From Azonexus sp. (GTDB lineage: Bacteria > Pseudomonadota > Gammaproteobacteria > Burkholderiales > Rhodocyclaceae), in NCBI GenBank assembly GCA_030696345.1, contig JAUYSK010000023.1, positions 220,517 through 284,516 of the forward strand: a DNA stretch of 64,000 nt. The letters are read 5' to 3'. Below, piece by piece: positions 48,712 through 56,882 of the stretch; position 1 is the first letter of the stretch; the number at the start of each line of letters is the position of its first letter. Made by a program: the position numbers and the translations under genes. Below the pieces are notes generated by a model. That model was given only the letters and a program-made list of their open reading frames with translations. It ran no database searches and was not told the origin of the DNA.

Positions 48712-49790
48712 ACAGGGCGATCAATTTCATTTTTGTGCTGACGGCGCTAGTCATCAGCGGCTGTGCAATGGTCAATCCAGCCTATGACGCAAGCCGGGCG
48801 CACCATCGGCCGGACGGTTTCGTCAATAGCAATACCGCCTTTCAGATCGGTACATTTCCCTGGTACGAAATCATGCTGATGCGCCTGCGTGGGGATTTTC
48901 GGCCAGCCGGACCACCCGATGGCGGTTACGAAAAGTTCATTGCTGACTGGACGGTGCCGGTCGATCAGCCTCTTCTCGCAACACCTGCCGAACAGCCCAG
49001 AATCACCTGGCTCGGGCACGCTTCGTTACTCCTGCAGGTCGGTGGACAAAATATCCTGATCGATCCGCAACTCTCCGATTTCGCCGGACCGCATTCGCTG
49101 CTCTCGGCCAAACGCCTTGTGCCCGCACCAATCCACCCCGAGCAATTGCCACGCATCGACCTCGTGCTGATTTCACACAACCACTATGACCATCTGGACA
49201 AGAACACCATCGAAGCGCTAATGGCGGCCGGCCAGAAGCCACGTTTTCTCGTTCCGCTGGGTGTAAAAGAATGGTTTGACGACCAGGGTATTGCCAATGT
49301 GATTGAAATGGACTGGTGGGATAGCCGCATGGAGGGCAAGCTGAAAATTCACTTCACGCCAGCCCAGCACTGGAGCAAACGCACCCCCTTCGACACCAAT
49401 GCAACGCTCTGGGGCGGCTTTGCCATCGAGACTTCGGCCGGCAAGCCATGGCGCTTCCTTTACACCGGCGATACCGGTTATTCCAACGACTTCAAGGAAA
49501 TCCGGCGCCGATTGGGTGCAGTCGACTTTCTCGCCATTCCAGTCGGTGCCTACCTGCCGCGCGATTTCATGGCTCCCCAGCATATCAACCCGGATGACGC
49601 CGTCAGGATCATGCTCGACCTCGATGCCAAACAGGCCCTTGGCGTGCACTGGGGAACCTTTGAACTGACTCAGGAAACCTTCGATCAGCCACCCCGTGAT
49701 CTCGCCATTGCCTTGGCCAACCGTCGCATGGGGGAAGATCGTGTCTGGATGTTCAAGCACGGCGAAACACGCCAACTGCCGCCGGAATGA
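48708..49790 (+). CDS. MBL-fold hydrolase, lipoprotein-anchored (NAPE-PLD-like)
   Basis: A 360-aa metallo-beta-lactamase fold protein with the zinc motif [20 protein letters not shown], and [12 protein letters not shown]. The first 20 residues form a lipoprotein signal (lipobox VISGC, Cys near residue 19). The overall pattern is that of the NAPE-hydrolysing phospholipase D-like / UlaG-like group; the substrate is unknown. Confidence 0.88.
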   Translation: MNRAINFIFVLTALVISGCAMVNPAYDASRAHHRPDGFVNSNTAFQIGTFPWYEIMLMRLRGDFRPAGPPDGGYEKFIADWTVPVDQPLLATPAEQPRITWLGHASLLLQVGGQNILIDPQLSDFAGPHSLLSAKRLVPAPIHPEQLPRIDLVLISHNHYDHLDKNTIEALMAAGQKPRFLVPLGVKEWFDDQGIANVIEMDWWDSRMEGKLKIHFTPAQHWSKRTPFDTNATLWGGFAIETSAGKPWRFLYTGDTGYSNDFKEIRRRLGAVDFLAIPVGAYLPRDFMAPQHINPDDAVRIMLDLDAKQALGVHWGTFELTQETFDQPPRDLAIALANRRMGEDRVWMFKHGETRQLPPE

Positions 49791-49999
49791 AAACAGCCTT
49801 TTTTCAGGCGTCGACCGCAGCATTCAGAAAGAGTCCGGGAAAAATGGCTGCTTTTCACTTTCCGCTACTCACCCGTGCCCAATACTGGCGGCTGGTCAAA
49901 GACAAGTCGTCGACAACTACTGCCGTCACTTCGAGGCGGATCAAGACCGATATAAACCAGCCATCGTTAATTCTTTTGCATAATCGGTGGGCGCAACTT
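49791..49999. other. Intergenic gap without recognisable gene
   Basis: The 209 bp between the convergent MBL-fold and response regulator genes hold no convincing coding sequence. I see no terminator with a clear stem and T-run. Confidence 0.5.
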
Positions 50000-50614
50000 C
50001 TACTCGACATTACCTGACTGGAGGTTCAGCCGAACCAAATCAGCAACATTTCTGATGCCAAGCTTGTCCATGACGCGTGCCTTGTGAACTTCAACGGTGC
50101 GTGGACTGATTCCCAGTTCCGCGGCTATTTCCCGATTATGCCTGCCAGCCACCACAAGATTCATCACCTCAAGTTCTCTGGGCGTAAGCTTGGATACCAA
50201 GCGCTCGACCTGATCTTGGCTCAGCGTAATAGCAATTTTGGCCTGTTGCCTGGAAAAAGCATCTGCAATGCCGGCCATTAGCTTCTTGTGGTCAATCGGC
50301 TTTTCCAGGAAATCGACTGCAAGCGCCCGAAACGCTTCCCGGGCCGATGCTACATCACCGTGCCCTGTCATGATGATGACCGGCAACTCGCTTCCTAGGC
50401 CAAGCAAATGTTTCTGCAGTGCCAGACCGTCCATGCCTGGCATCCGGATATCGAGTAATACGCACCCTCGCCATTCCTTCTTAAATGCCTTCAGGAAACT
50501 CTCGGCGTCGCCAAAGATGCCCACTCGATAGTCATGAACGCCTAATAGCAAACTCAGGGCATCACGCACGGAAGAATCGTCATCTACGATAAAGACAGTC
50601 AGGTTTTCAGACAT
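50000..50614 (-). CDS. FixJ/TtrR-type response regulator
   Basis: A 204-aa two-domain regulator. The receiver has the acidic pocket VDDDSS, the phosphoacceptor Asp55 in CVLLDIRMPGMDG and FLEKPI. The C-terminal LuxR-type helix-turn-helix reads LTPRELEVMNLVVAG and ISPRTVEVHKARVMDKL. Its start codon lies just inside the 3' end of the histidine kinase gene, so they form a two-component pair. I place the start at 50,614. Confidence 0.92.
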   Translation of the reverse strand: MSENLTVFIVDDDSSVRDALSLLLGVHDYRVGIFGDAESFLKAFKKEWRGCVLLDIRMPGMDGLALQKHLLGLGSELPVIIMTGHGDVASAREAFRALAVDFLEKPIDHKKLMAGIADAFSRQQAKIAITLSQDQVERLVSKLTPRELEVMNLVVAGRHNREIAAELGISPRTVEVHKARVMDKLGIRNVADLVRLNLQSGNVE

Positions 50615-52169
50615 GTTTTGAAGACTCGTGAATGGGCAGAACCAGCTTAAAAATACCGTGATTCGCAACTTCCCCCCAGAGCTTCCCACCATGGGTGTCG
50701 ACAATTGCACGGCTGATCACCAGCCCCAGCCCAAGACCGCTGGATTTCGACGACAGAAAAGGCTCGAAGAGCGAAGCAGCCATCTTGTCAGAGAGACCAG
50801 TCCCGGAGTCTTCGATCACGATAGAGACGCGAGCTCCTGGCAAAATCTCACTATTGAGACTGACAGTGCGCTGCACGCAGTCGGCTTGGCCCACGGCATC
50901 AAAGGCATTGGCCAGCAAGTTGCGCAATACGACTTCGAGTTGCAGGCGATCTGCCAGCAGTGTTACTTCGGCAACATTCCCAACGTTAAAAGCTATACGT
51001 TGCGCGGTCGCTTTCTCCCTGTAGTTGCGGATGGCCTGATCGATAATCTCGGGCAGGCGGACTGGTTCCAGCTTGGTCGCTCCGGTCCGAAAAAAATCCC
51101 GCAGGCGCCGGACCACTTCCCCGGCCCGTCCAGACTCCAGCAACATGCCACGAATCGCTGCATTGAGTCGCTCCCCCTGCTCACCCCGTTCGAGCAGCGT
51201 TTCACAGGCGGAGGCATAAGCGGCCAATGCTGTCAGTGGCTGATTGAGTTCATGTGCCAGGGCGCCAGCCATTTCACCCGCCGCCGCCAGACGGAGCGTC
51301 TGCTTAAGCTCGTCACTGGTACGACGTTGTTCGTCGACCACACTGCCAATGAAAAAACCGATCAGAGCCATGGCCAGCGACAGTATTTGCAATTCGGCCA
51401 AGGTCACAGCGCTGTGGCTGAGAATTTGTACAGCTGCGATAACCTCAATCTGCAACAAGAAGGCCGAGATAATCGCGCCGGCCATCCCCTGGCGAGCCGA
51501 AGCCCAGACGATGGGCAGGAAGAGCAGATAAAACAGCTTGAAGCCATTGCCATCACCAAAGTCAAATGCAATCCACAGGGCGAACAGGCTGAGGCTCGCG
51601 TAGCCCAATGTTTCCCACCGCAGGATAGACGATTTGAGCAGGATGCGTCCCCGCTCGCTGCTCAGCCACCAAAAAAGTGGCATCGCTACCGTGATACCAA
51701 CACCATCGCCAACCCAAAATTGCAGCACTCCGGCTTGCCAACCATTGGCTGGCAACACGCCTAAGATGTCCAAGGTAGTTAGATAAAGCAGACTGATCAG
51801 CAGCGTTCCCCCGGCAATCGGCAGGATCCAGGTCAGGAGTGAGGTCCGGTCATTCAACAGGTTGGAGGGTTCCAGGCGGCGACGGAGGAATTCCCCCAAA
51901 GCAATGTAACCACCAGAGAGAATCAAGGCGGAAACAAGGCTGCTCCACCATGACTGGGGAATGCCACGTACTACCCATTCACTCAGTACGACAGTGCCGA
52001 TCAGCGACAACCATCCAGCAGAGCCTTGGCGCAGCAGGAAAACCAGCCCGAGTGCTGGGGCCGGATTCCACGGCGTGATGTTCAGGTCGTGCAAGGGATG
52101 GATGAAACTCGCCGCATCAAGCGCGATGTAAAGCAAGGCAAAACCCAGGTGCAGAAATAGCGTGTTCAC
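50607..52169 (-). CDS. MASE1 domain sensor histidine kinase
   Basis: A 520-aa kinase. The N-terminal half (about residues 1-275) has eight or so membrane helices of the MASE1 type. The kinase core follows, with the phosphoacceptor in AHELNQPLTALAAY and the ATP-binding GTGLSDKMAASLFEPFLSS and GLGLGLVISRAIVDTHGG. It pairs with the FixJ-type regulator downstream. It is divergent from the antiporter-like operon, a plausible target. Confidence 0.9.
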   Translation of the reverse strand: MNTLFLHLGFALLYIALDAASFIHPLHDLNITPWNPAPALGLVFLLRQGSAGWLSLIGTVVLSEWVVRGIPQSWWSSLVSALILSGGYIALGEFLRRRLEPSNLLNDRTSLLTWILPIAGGTLLISLLYLTTLDILGVLPANGWQAGVLQFWVGDGVGITVAMPLFWWLSSERGRILLKSSILRWETLGYASLSLFALWIAFDFGDGNGFKLFYLLFLPIVWASARQGMAGAIISAFLLQIEVIAAVQILSHSAVTLAELQILSLAMALIGFFIGSVVDEQRRTSDELKQTLRLAAAGEMAGALAHELNQPLTALAAYASACETLLERGEQGERLNAAIRGMLLESGRAGEVVRRLRDFFRTGATKLEPVRLPEIIDQAIRNYREKATAQRIAFNVGNVAEVTLLADRLQLEVVLRNLLANAFDAVGQADCVQRTVSLNSEILPGARVSIVIEDSGTGLSDKMAASLFEPFLSSKSSGLGLGLVISRAIVDTHGGKLWGEVANHGIFKLVLPIHESSKHV

Positions 52170-52481
52170 TATTTTTCTATCAATTTGAGGGGTAGTGACC
52201 AGTCATCGGATTGGCCCGGATGAAGTTGCCGTAGATGCCAAACAATAGCAGGCAACGCCGTCGACGAATGACACTGCCACAACTAGGGGAAGGCACAGCG
52301 GCGCGACCATTCCACAAACCAGAGTCACAGCTTCTCCATGGGGACCGGAAGGGGAAATTTAACCGAGACATCGCAACAGTGTAACAAGTCAAACACGTAG
52401 GTGATTCACGTACGAGCCCCCCGAATTATCTTGAGTGGTGCGGATGGATATAGTCAGCAAAGTCAATTTTAATCAGAAATT
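52170..52481. other. Intergenic region between kinase and antiporter genes
   Basis: These 312 bp between divergent genes contain no convincing coding sequence. They should hold the promoters of both operons. I found no clean -35/-10 pair or obvious operator. Confidence 0.5.
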
Positions 52482-53750
52482 ATGCCTATCGCCGCTGTAT
52501 CAACTCCGGAAATCATTGCTGCCGTACTTTTTGCTATCGCAGTTCTGCATACCTTCTCGACCAAATTTTTTGCCCACTTGGCCCATGTGCAGCCCCGCCA
52601 TGCCGGCCTCTGGCATTTGTTGGCCGAGGTTGAGGTGGTCTTCGGATTCTGGGCCTTTATCCTTATCGCATCGCTTTTCTGGCTCTCAGGTAAGGATGCT
52701 GCGGTTACTTATCTGGAGGCACGAAATTTCACGGAGCCGATGTTTGTTTTCGTGATCATGGTAATCGCAGCCAGCCGTCCGATCCTCAATACAGTCATGG
52801 CGGTTGTGCGTTTGATTGCCTCAATGATTCCGATCCAGCGGTCAGTGGCGGTCTATTTCCTCTGCCTATCCTTTATCCCGCTACTAGGATCGTTCATTAC
52901 CGAACCAGCCGCGATGACCTTGGCGGCATTGATGTTGCGCGATAGCTATTTTCGGCAGCACCTTTCGAATCGACTCAAGTACGCCACGATTGGTCTGTTA
53001 TTCGTCAATATTTCCATCGGTGGCACCATGACCAATTTTGCGGCACCGCCGGTACTGATGGTGGCAAGCAAGTGGCAATGGGATAGTTTGTTCATGCTTT
53101 CCCATTTCGGCTGGAAGGCTGCGTTCGCTGTGTTTGTGAATGCTACGGTACTGACCTGGTTTTTCCGACATGAGCTTGCTTCAAAAGGCAAGGCTGATGG
53201 GGCTGGCGATCAGCCGACTGTTCCAAAAACCGTAGCAGCCATCCATCTTGTCTTTCTGGTGGGCGTCGTTTTATTTGCTCACCATGCGGTCGTATTCATG
53301 GGGTTGTTTCTTTTTTTCCTGGGATATACCGAGGCTTACAAGCAATATCAGGACCGCCTGATTCTTCGCGAAGGCTTGTTGGTCGCTTTCTTCCTGGCCG
53401 GACTGGTTGTGCTCGGCGGGCTACAGCAATGGTGGTTACAGAACGCACTTACCGGCGTCGAACCGACAGTTCTGTATTTCCTGGCTACAGCCCTGACAGC
53501 CGTTACTGATAACGCTGCATTGACTTATCTGGCATCTCTGGTTGAGGGCGTCTCGGACGAATTCAAATACGCGATCGTCGCCGGCGCAGTCACTGGTGGC
53601 GGCCTGACCATCATTGCCAATGCCCCGAACCCGGCTGGCGTAGCGATCCTGAAGTCAAGCTTCGACGATGAATCGGTCAGCCCGTTGGGCCTTTTCCTTG
53701 CGGCCTTGCCACCCACCTTCGTCGCGATTTTCGCATTCCTGGTGCTGTAA
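52482..53750 (+). CDS. Putative Na+/H+ antiporter (PF07399-type)
   Basis: A 422-aa integral membrane protein with about 11 hydrophobic segments. The pairs GSFITEPAAMTLAAL and TAVTDNAALTYLASLV, plus GGGLTIIANAPNPAGV, are the pattern of the ArsB/NhaD-like ion transporter superfamily and of the 'putative Na+/H+ antiporter' family. Substrate is not proven. The next gene overlaps its stop (TAATG). Confidence 0.82.
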   Translation: MPIAAVSTPEIIAAVLFAIAVLHTFSTKFFAHLAHVQPRHAGLWHLLAEVEVVFGFWAFILIASLFWLSGKDAAVTYLEARNFTEPMFVFVIMVIAASRPILNTVMAVVRLIASMIPIQRSVAVYFLCLSFIPLLGSFITEPAAMTLAALMLRDSYFRQHLSNRLKYATIGLLFVNISIGGTMTNFAAPPVLMVASKWQWDSLFMLSHFGWKAAFAVFVNATVLTWFFRHELASKGKADGAGDQPTVPKTVAAIHLVFLVGVVLFAHHAVVFMGLFLFFLGYTEAYKQYQDRLILREGLLVAFFLAGLVVLGGLQQWWLQNALTGVEPTVLYFLATALTAVTDNAALTYLASLVEGVSDEFKYAIVAGAVTGGGLTIIANAPNPAGVAILKSSFDDESVSPLGLFLAALPPTFVAIFAFLVL

Positions 53751-54121
53751 TGGCCGATAAGAGCCTGATCCTTCGTTCTCTTTACCTGCAATGGTTACTC
53801 GTCCAACTCTTTCCGCGCCTGCGCGAATGGCCGGTAGAAGAGTGGCCAAGCGTCCTGGGCAAGGTTCAGAAAGCTGACTTTGATCAATTCGAGCGTATAG
53901 GCATCATCGCAGCCGTGGTGATTTCGGCCTGGTTTCTCCGGCCGGCAGCGATTGCGGAAACCTCTTTGCCCTTTGTCTTCCTGTCGCAACAACTGCTGGC
54001 GCTTCCCCTTCTCCTGATACTTGCCGGTCCCTTCTTCTTGCGTCGGATTCGGCGATGCCTGGATGCCGAGGCCAAGGAGTTGCACAACGTAAAAGCAACT
54101 ACATCTCAGGAAATGAGCTGA
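53750..54121 (+). CDS. Small membrane protein of the antiporter operon
   Basis: A 123-aa protein of unknown family with two hydrophobic segments (about residues 50-65 and 82-97). It ends in a basic, then acidic, helix (RRIRRCLDAEAKEL). The ATG overlaps the antiporter stop and the stress protein gene follows within 2 bp, so it is part of one operon. It may be an accessory subunit of the transporter. Confidence 0.72.
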   Translation: MADKSLILRSLYLQWLLVQLFPRLREWPVEEWPSVLGKVQKADFDQFERIGIIAAVVISAWFLRPAAIAETSLPFVFLSQQLLALPLLLILAGPFFLRRIRRCLDAEAKELHNVKATTSQEMS

Positions 54122-54122
54122 C

Positions 54123-54617
54123 ATGGGAAATCTTGCCATCATGAAACATCTCAAACCTGATTCCCCGGCCAACACCTTCGTCCGATTGCTGATTCCGATC
54201 GATGCCAGCGACGAGTCTCGCGGGGGCATCCTGTACGCCTCGCACCTCGCTAGAGCTGGTATCCAGGTGGAGGCCTGCGTGCTGTTCATCGCCGAACCGG
54301 TGCGAAGCTGGGAAGTCTTGCGCTTCTACACTGAAAGCGAGGTGCGCAAGCATTTTCAGGAGCGCTCGGCGTTATTCCTGAAAGATGCCGCCAAGTCACT
54401 TTCCGAAGCTGGAATCAATTGCAGAACCTATTTTCGGGAGGCCGAGGCCGTGAGCGCGGTGATCGATCTGGCCGAAGAATTGGGTTGCTCGGAAATTGTC
54501 GTCCCAAGGATTCACCGGCTGGGACTTTTTCCTTCAGGGCTGGGCCCCAAGTTAATTAATCGACATTGCACTACTCCCGTCACGCTCATCAACGCGGATG
54601 GATCTACAGAGGTCTGA
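54123..54617 (+). CDS. Universal stress protein (UspA family)
   Basis: A 164-aa UspA-fold protein: RLLIPIDASDESRGGILYAS, a central variable part, and the C-terminal VVPRIHRLGLFPSGLGPK followed by CTTPVTLI. The glycine-rich nucleotide motif (GxxGxxxxxxG) is only partly recognisable, so ATP binding is uncertain. Third gene of the antiporter operon. ATG at 54,141 is an alternative start. Confidence 0.85.
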   Translation: MGNLAIMKHLKPDSPANTFVRLLIPIDASDESRGGILYASHLARAGIQVEACVLFIAEPVRSWEVLRFYTESEVRKHFQERSALFLKDAAKSLSEAGINCRTYFREAEAVSAVIDLAEELGCSEIVVPRIHRLGLFPSGLGPKLINRHCTTPVTLINADGSTEV

Positions 54618-54649
54618 CCGACCACGCACACCTCGTGGAGGAGACTTAA

Positions 54650-54674
54650 GAGGCGGGTAACCGCCTCATTTTTT
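54650..54674 (+). terminator. Terminator of the antiporter operon, abutting rodA
   Basis: Stem GAGGCGG/CCGCCTC with loop GTAA, then ATTTTTT. It lies directly before the first possible ATG of the rodA-like gene, where a ribosome binding site would be expected. Confidence 0.85.
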
Positions 54675-55892
54675 ATGAACCAAAGTATTTCAAGCATTCT
54701 CCGAGTGCATTGGCGACGCCTGCTCGCGCCACTTGATCCGACCCTGTTTGCACTTACGATTGTGCTGCTCGCCTACGCCTCAATCATCCTCATCAGCGCC
54801 TCGCCACAGCGCCTCCAGGCTCATGTATTTAACCTTAGTGTGGCCATCACCTGCTTGCTGATCACCGCACATACACCACCCCAACGCTTGAGAAGTACTG
54901 CGCTTTGGCTCTATCTCATCGGGATCATGTTGTTGATTGCGGTTGCGTTGTTCGGCGATGTATCGAAAGGTGCACGCCGCTGGCTCAATCTTGGTTTTAC
55001 ACGGGTACAGCCTTCGGAGATATTAAAGATCGCCATGCCACTCATGCTGGCCTGGTTCTATCACCAGCGCGATGGATTTGCGACGAATCGCGACCATGCC
55101 TTGGCTCTGGCATTGCTTTTGGTGCCGGTGCTACTCATTGCTCGCCAACCAGATCTTGGGACAGCAATATTGGTTTTTCTGTCGGGGTTTTTCGTAATGT
55201 TCTTTGCCGGAATTCCTTGGAAATGGATCGCTCCATTGGTGCTGGCGGGTGTAGCGCTAATCCTGACGCTCCTAATCTTTGGAGATACGCTTTGCCAAAA
55301 GGACTATGCCTGGCCATTGCTAAAGGAATACCAGAAGAACCGGGTTTGCACGATGTTGAATCCCACCTCTGATCCGCTGGGAAAAGGATTCCACATCATC
55401 CAGTCGATTATCGCCGTTGGCTCAGGTGGCCTCTGGGGCAAAGGTTGGGGCATGGGTACTCAGGCACAACTGGATTTCCTTCCTGAACGGCATACAGATT
55501 TTATTTTTGCCGTGCTCGCCGAGGAATTCGGATTGGCCGGGGTCTTTTCACTTCTGGTGCTGTATCTGCTGATAATTGTCCGTAGCCTGAATATTTCGAT
55601 GGGGGCCAGGGACCAGTTTGGTCGTTACCTGGCGGGAAGCCTAGCCTTGGGAATTTTTTCCTATGCCTTTGTCAACATGGGGATGGTGACAGGCCTGCTT
55701 CCTGTCGTTGGTGTGCCATTGCCCTTCGTGAGCTACGGAGGCACCGCACTTGTGATTTTGAGCATCTCACTTGGCATGCTGATGTCAGTTGCCAACGAGC
55801 GAATGGCTGCCAAAAGGGCAATTTATGAACGGAATTCCCCTTTTGGCGTCGAAAGAGGTAGGACGAGCCAGAAATCAACTTGGTCGCGATGA
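54675..55892 (+). CDS. rodA: RodA/FtsW-family SEDS glycosyltransferase
   Basis: A 405-aa ten-helix SEDS protein, which polymerises glycan strands with a partner class B PBP. Motifs include GARRWLNLGFTRVQPSEILK, ARQPDLGTAILVF, the WGKGWGMGTQAQLDFLPERH loop and GLLPVVGVPLPFVSYGG. Closest by pattern to RodA (MrdB). No mrdA (PBP2) or mreBCD lies beside it, so it may be a second, stand-alone copy. No ribosome binding site precedes the ATG at 54,675; a GTG at 54,705 is possible. Confidence 0.88.
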   Translation: MNQSISSILRVHWRRLLAPLDPTLFALTIVLLAYASIILISASPQRLQAHVFNLSVAITCLLITAHTPPQRLRSTALWLYLIGIMLLIAVALFGDVSKGARRWLNLGFTRVQPSEILKIAMPLMLAWFYHQRDGFATNRDHALALALLLVPVLLIARQPDLGTAILVFLSGFFVMFFAGIPWKWIAPLVLAGVALILTLLIFGDTLCQKDYAWPLLKEYQKNRVCTMLNPTSDPLGKGFHIIQSIIAVGSGGLWGKGWGMGTQAQLDFLPERHTDFIFAVLAEEFGLAGVFSLLVLYLLIIVRSLNISMGARDQFGRYLAGSLALGIFSYAFVNMGMVTGLLPVVGVPLPFVSYGGTALVILSISLGMLMSVANERMAAKRAIYERNSPFGVERGRTSQKSTWSR

Positions 55893-56258
55893 TCGACGGG
55901 ATGCTTGTTCTAACCATTTTTCCGACGCTCACGACAACTTATACTAAGTTCTCAGGAGCGAAACATGCAGCTCAATCAGATGGATTAGCGCATATTTCAT
56001 TTTCGACATCGACACAACGTGAAGTCAGATAGACGACACAAAATCTGCTCAGCGTATCGGTTTTCGTTTTGGAAAGTCAGCATTTCACTGGATCAAAGAA
56101 AAACCCGCCGAAGCGGGTTAAAAATGGTCCTTTGACAGACCGCGCAGCAATCTCATTGGGAGTCACATCCCGTTCGAGAAGCAGAGTCAGATTAACACTG
56201 CACCAATTAACGATATGTCACCGGCAGATCAAGGAAAGGTAAACCATCGAGAAATTTT
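55893..56258. other. Intergenic region with a - strand terminator
   Basis: These 366 bp between convergent genes contain no convincing coding sequence. The only clear element is a hairpin at 56,097-56,119, annotated separately. Confidence 0.55.
56097..56119 (-). terminator. Terminator of the exonuclease/DUF294 operon
   Basis: Stem AACCCGC/GCGGGTT with a CGAA (TTCG on the - strand) tetraloop. On the - strand it is followed by a TTTTT-CTTT run, about 140 bp after the exonuclease-like gene. Confidence 0.72.
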
Positions 56259-56882
56259 TTAATAAGGCCGCATCCAGATTTCGGCGCTTTGATTACGTCG
56301 AAAATCGGCCAAGGTTTCTATGCCCGACTCTTCAGCATAAGCCAGCAGAGCCTGTAACAACTGGGCCATTGCAAAGACATCGTAGACCGCATCATGCTCA
56401 TGGCTTCCACAAGTTTTCATTTTCACTTGCCAAGAGCGCAATGAGGTTGCGGCAAGGCTGTCATCACCAATGACCCCGGCAATCTCCGACAAATCCAGCC
56501 AGGTTCCGACAGGCTGCGGCAATCTGAACCTGGCAGCTGCAAGCCCGAGCATGTGCTTGATAAAATTTGGATTGATGGTCACCACGACATTGTTTTCCAT
56601 CAGATCCATACAGTTGCGATAACCGTTGAAAATTTCGGGCTGTTGGTCAATATCTGACGATATGTTTTCAGCGAAGCTCACGTAACGTAAATCGACGGGT
56701 CGAAAAGTGCCTTCAAGCAAAGGAAGAGAGGCCAGGCCGGTCACAAAATCCTGCGTGGCATCGGTGCCAGTCAGATCGAGATCCAGCAATACGAACCCCA
56801 GTTCATCCAACGACGAGCCTTCGAGAGACTCATCGGGTGGCCTTCGTCCAAACTTTTGCCGCAACCAGGAAGCGGCACTCAT
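56259..56882 (-). CDS. DEDD 3'-5' exonuclease-like protein with altered motif I
   Basis: A 207-aa protein with the epsilon-subunit exonuclease fold. Motif I reads FVLLDLDLTGTD, where active enzymes have DxE (D-T-E-T-T-G); here the Glu is replaced by Asp. Motif III reads GSHEHDAVYDVFAMAQLL with a His and Asp in place. Activity is therefore uncertain. It overlaps the DUF294/CBS gene by 4 nt, a common pairing in proteobacteria next to DUF4212/symporter genes, as here. Confidence 0.8.
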   Translation of the reverse strand: MSAASWLRQKFGRRPPDESLEGSSLDELGFVLLDLDLTGTDATQDFVTGLASLPLLEGTFRPVDLRYVSFAENISSDIDQQPEIFNGYRNCMDLMENNVVVTINPNFIKHMLGLAAARFRLPQPVGTWLDLSEIAGVIGDDSLAATSLRSWQVKMKTCGSHEHDAVYDVFAMAQLLQALLAYAEESGIETLADFRRNQSAEIWMRPY

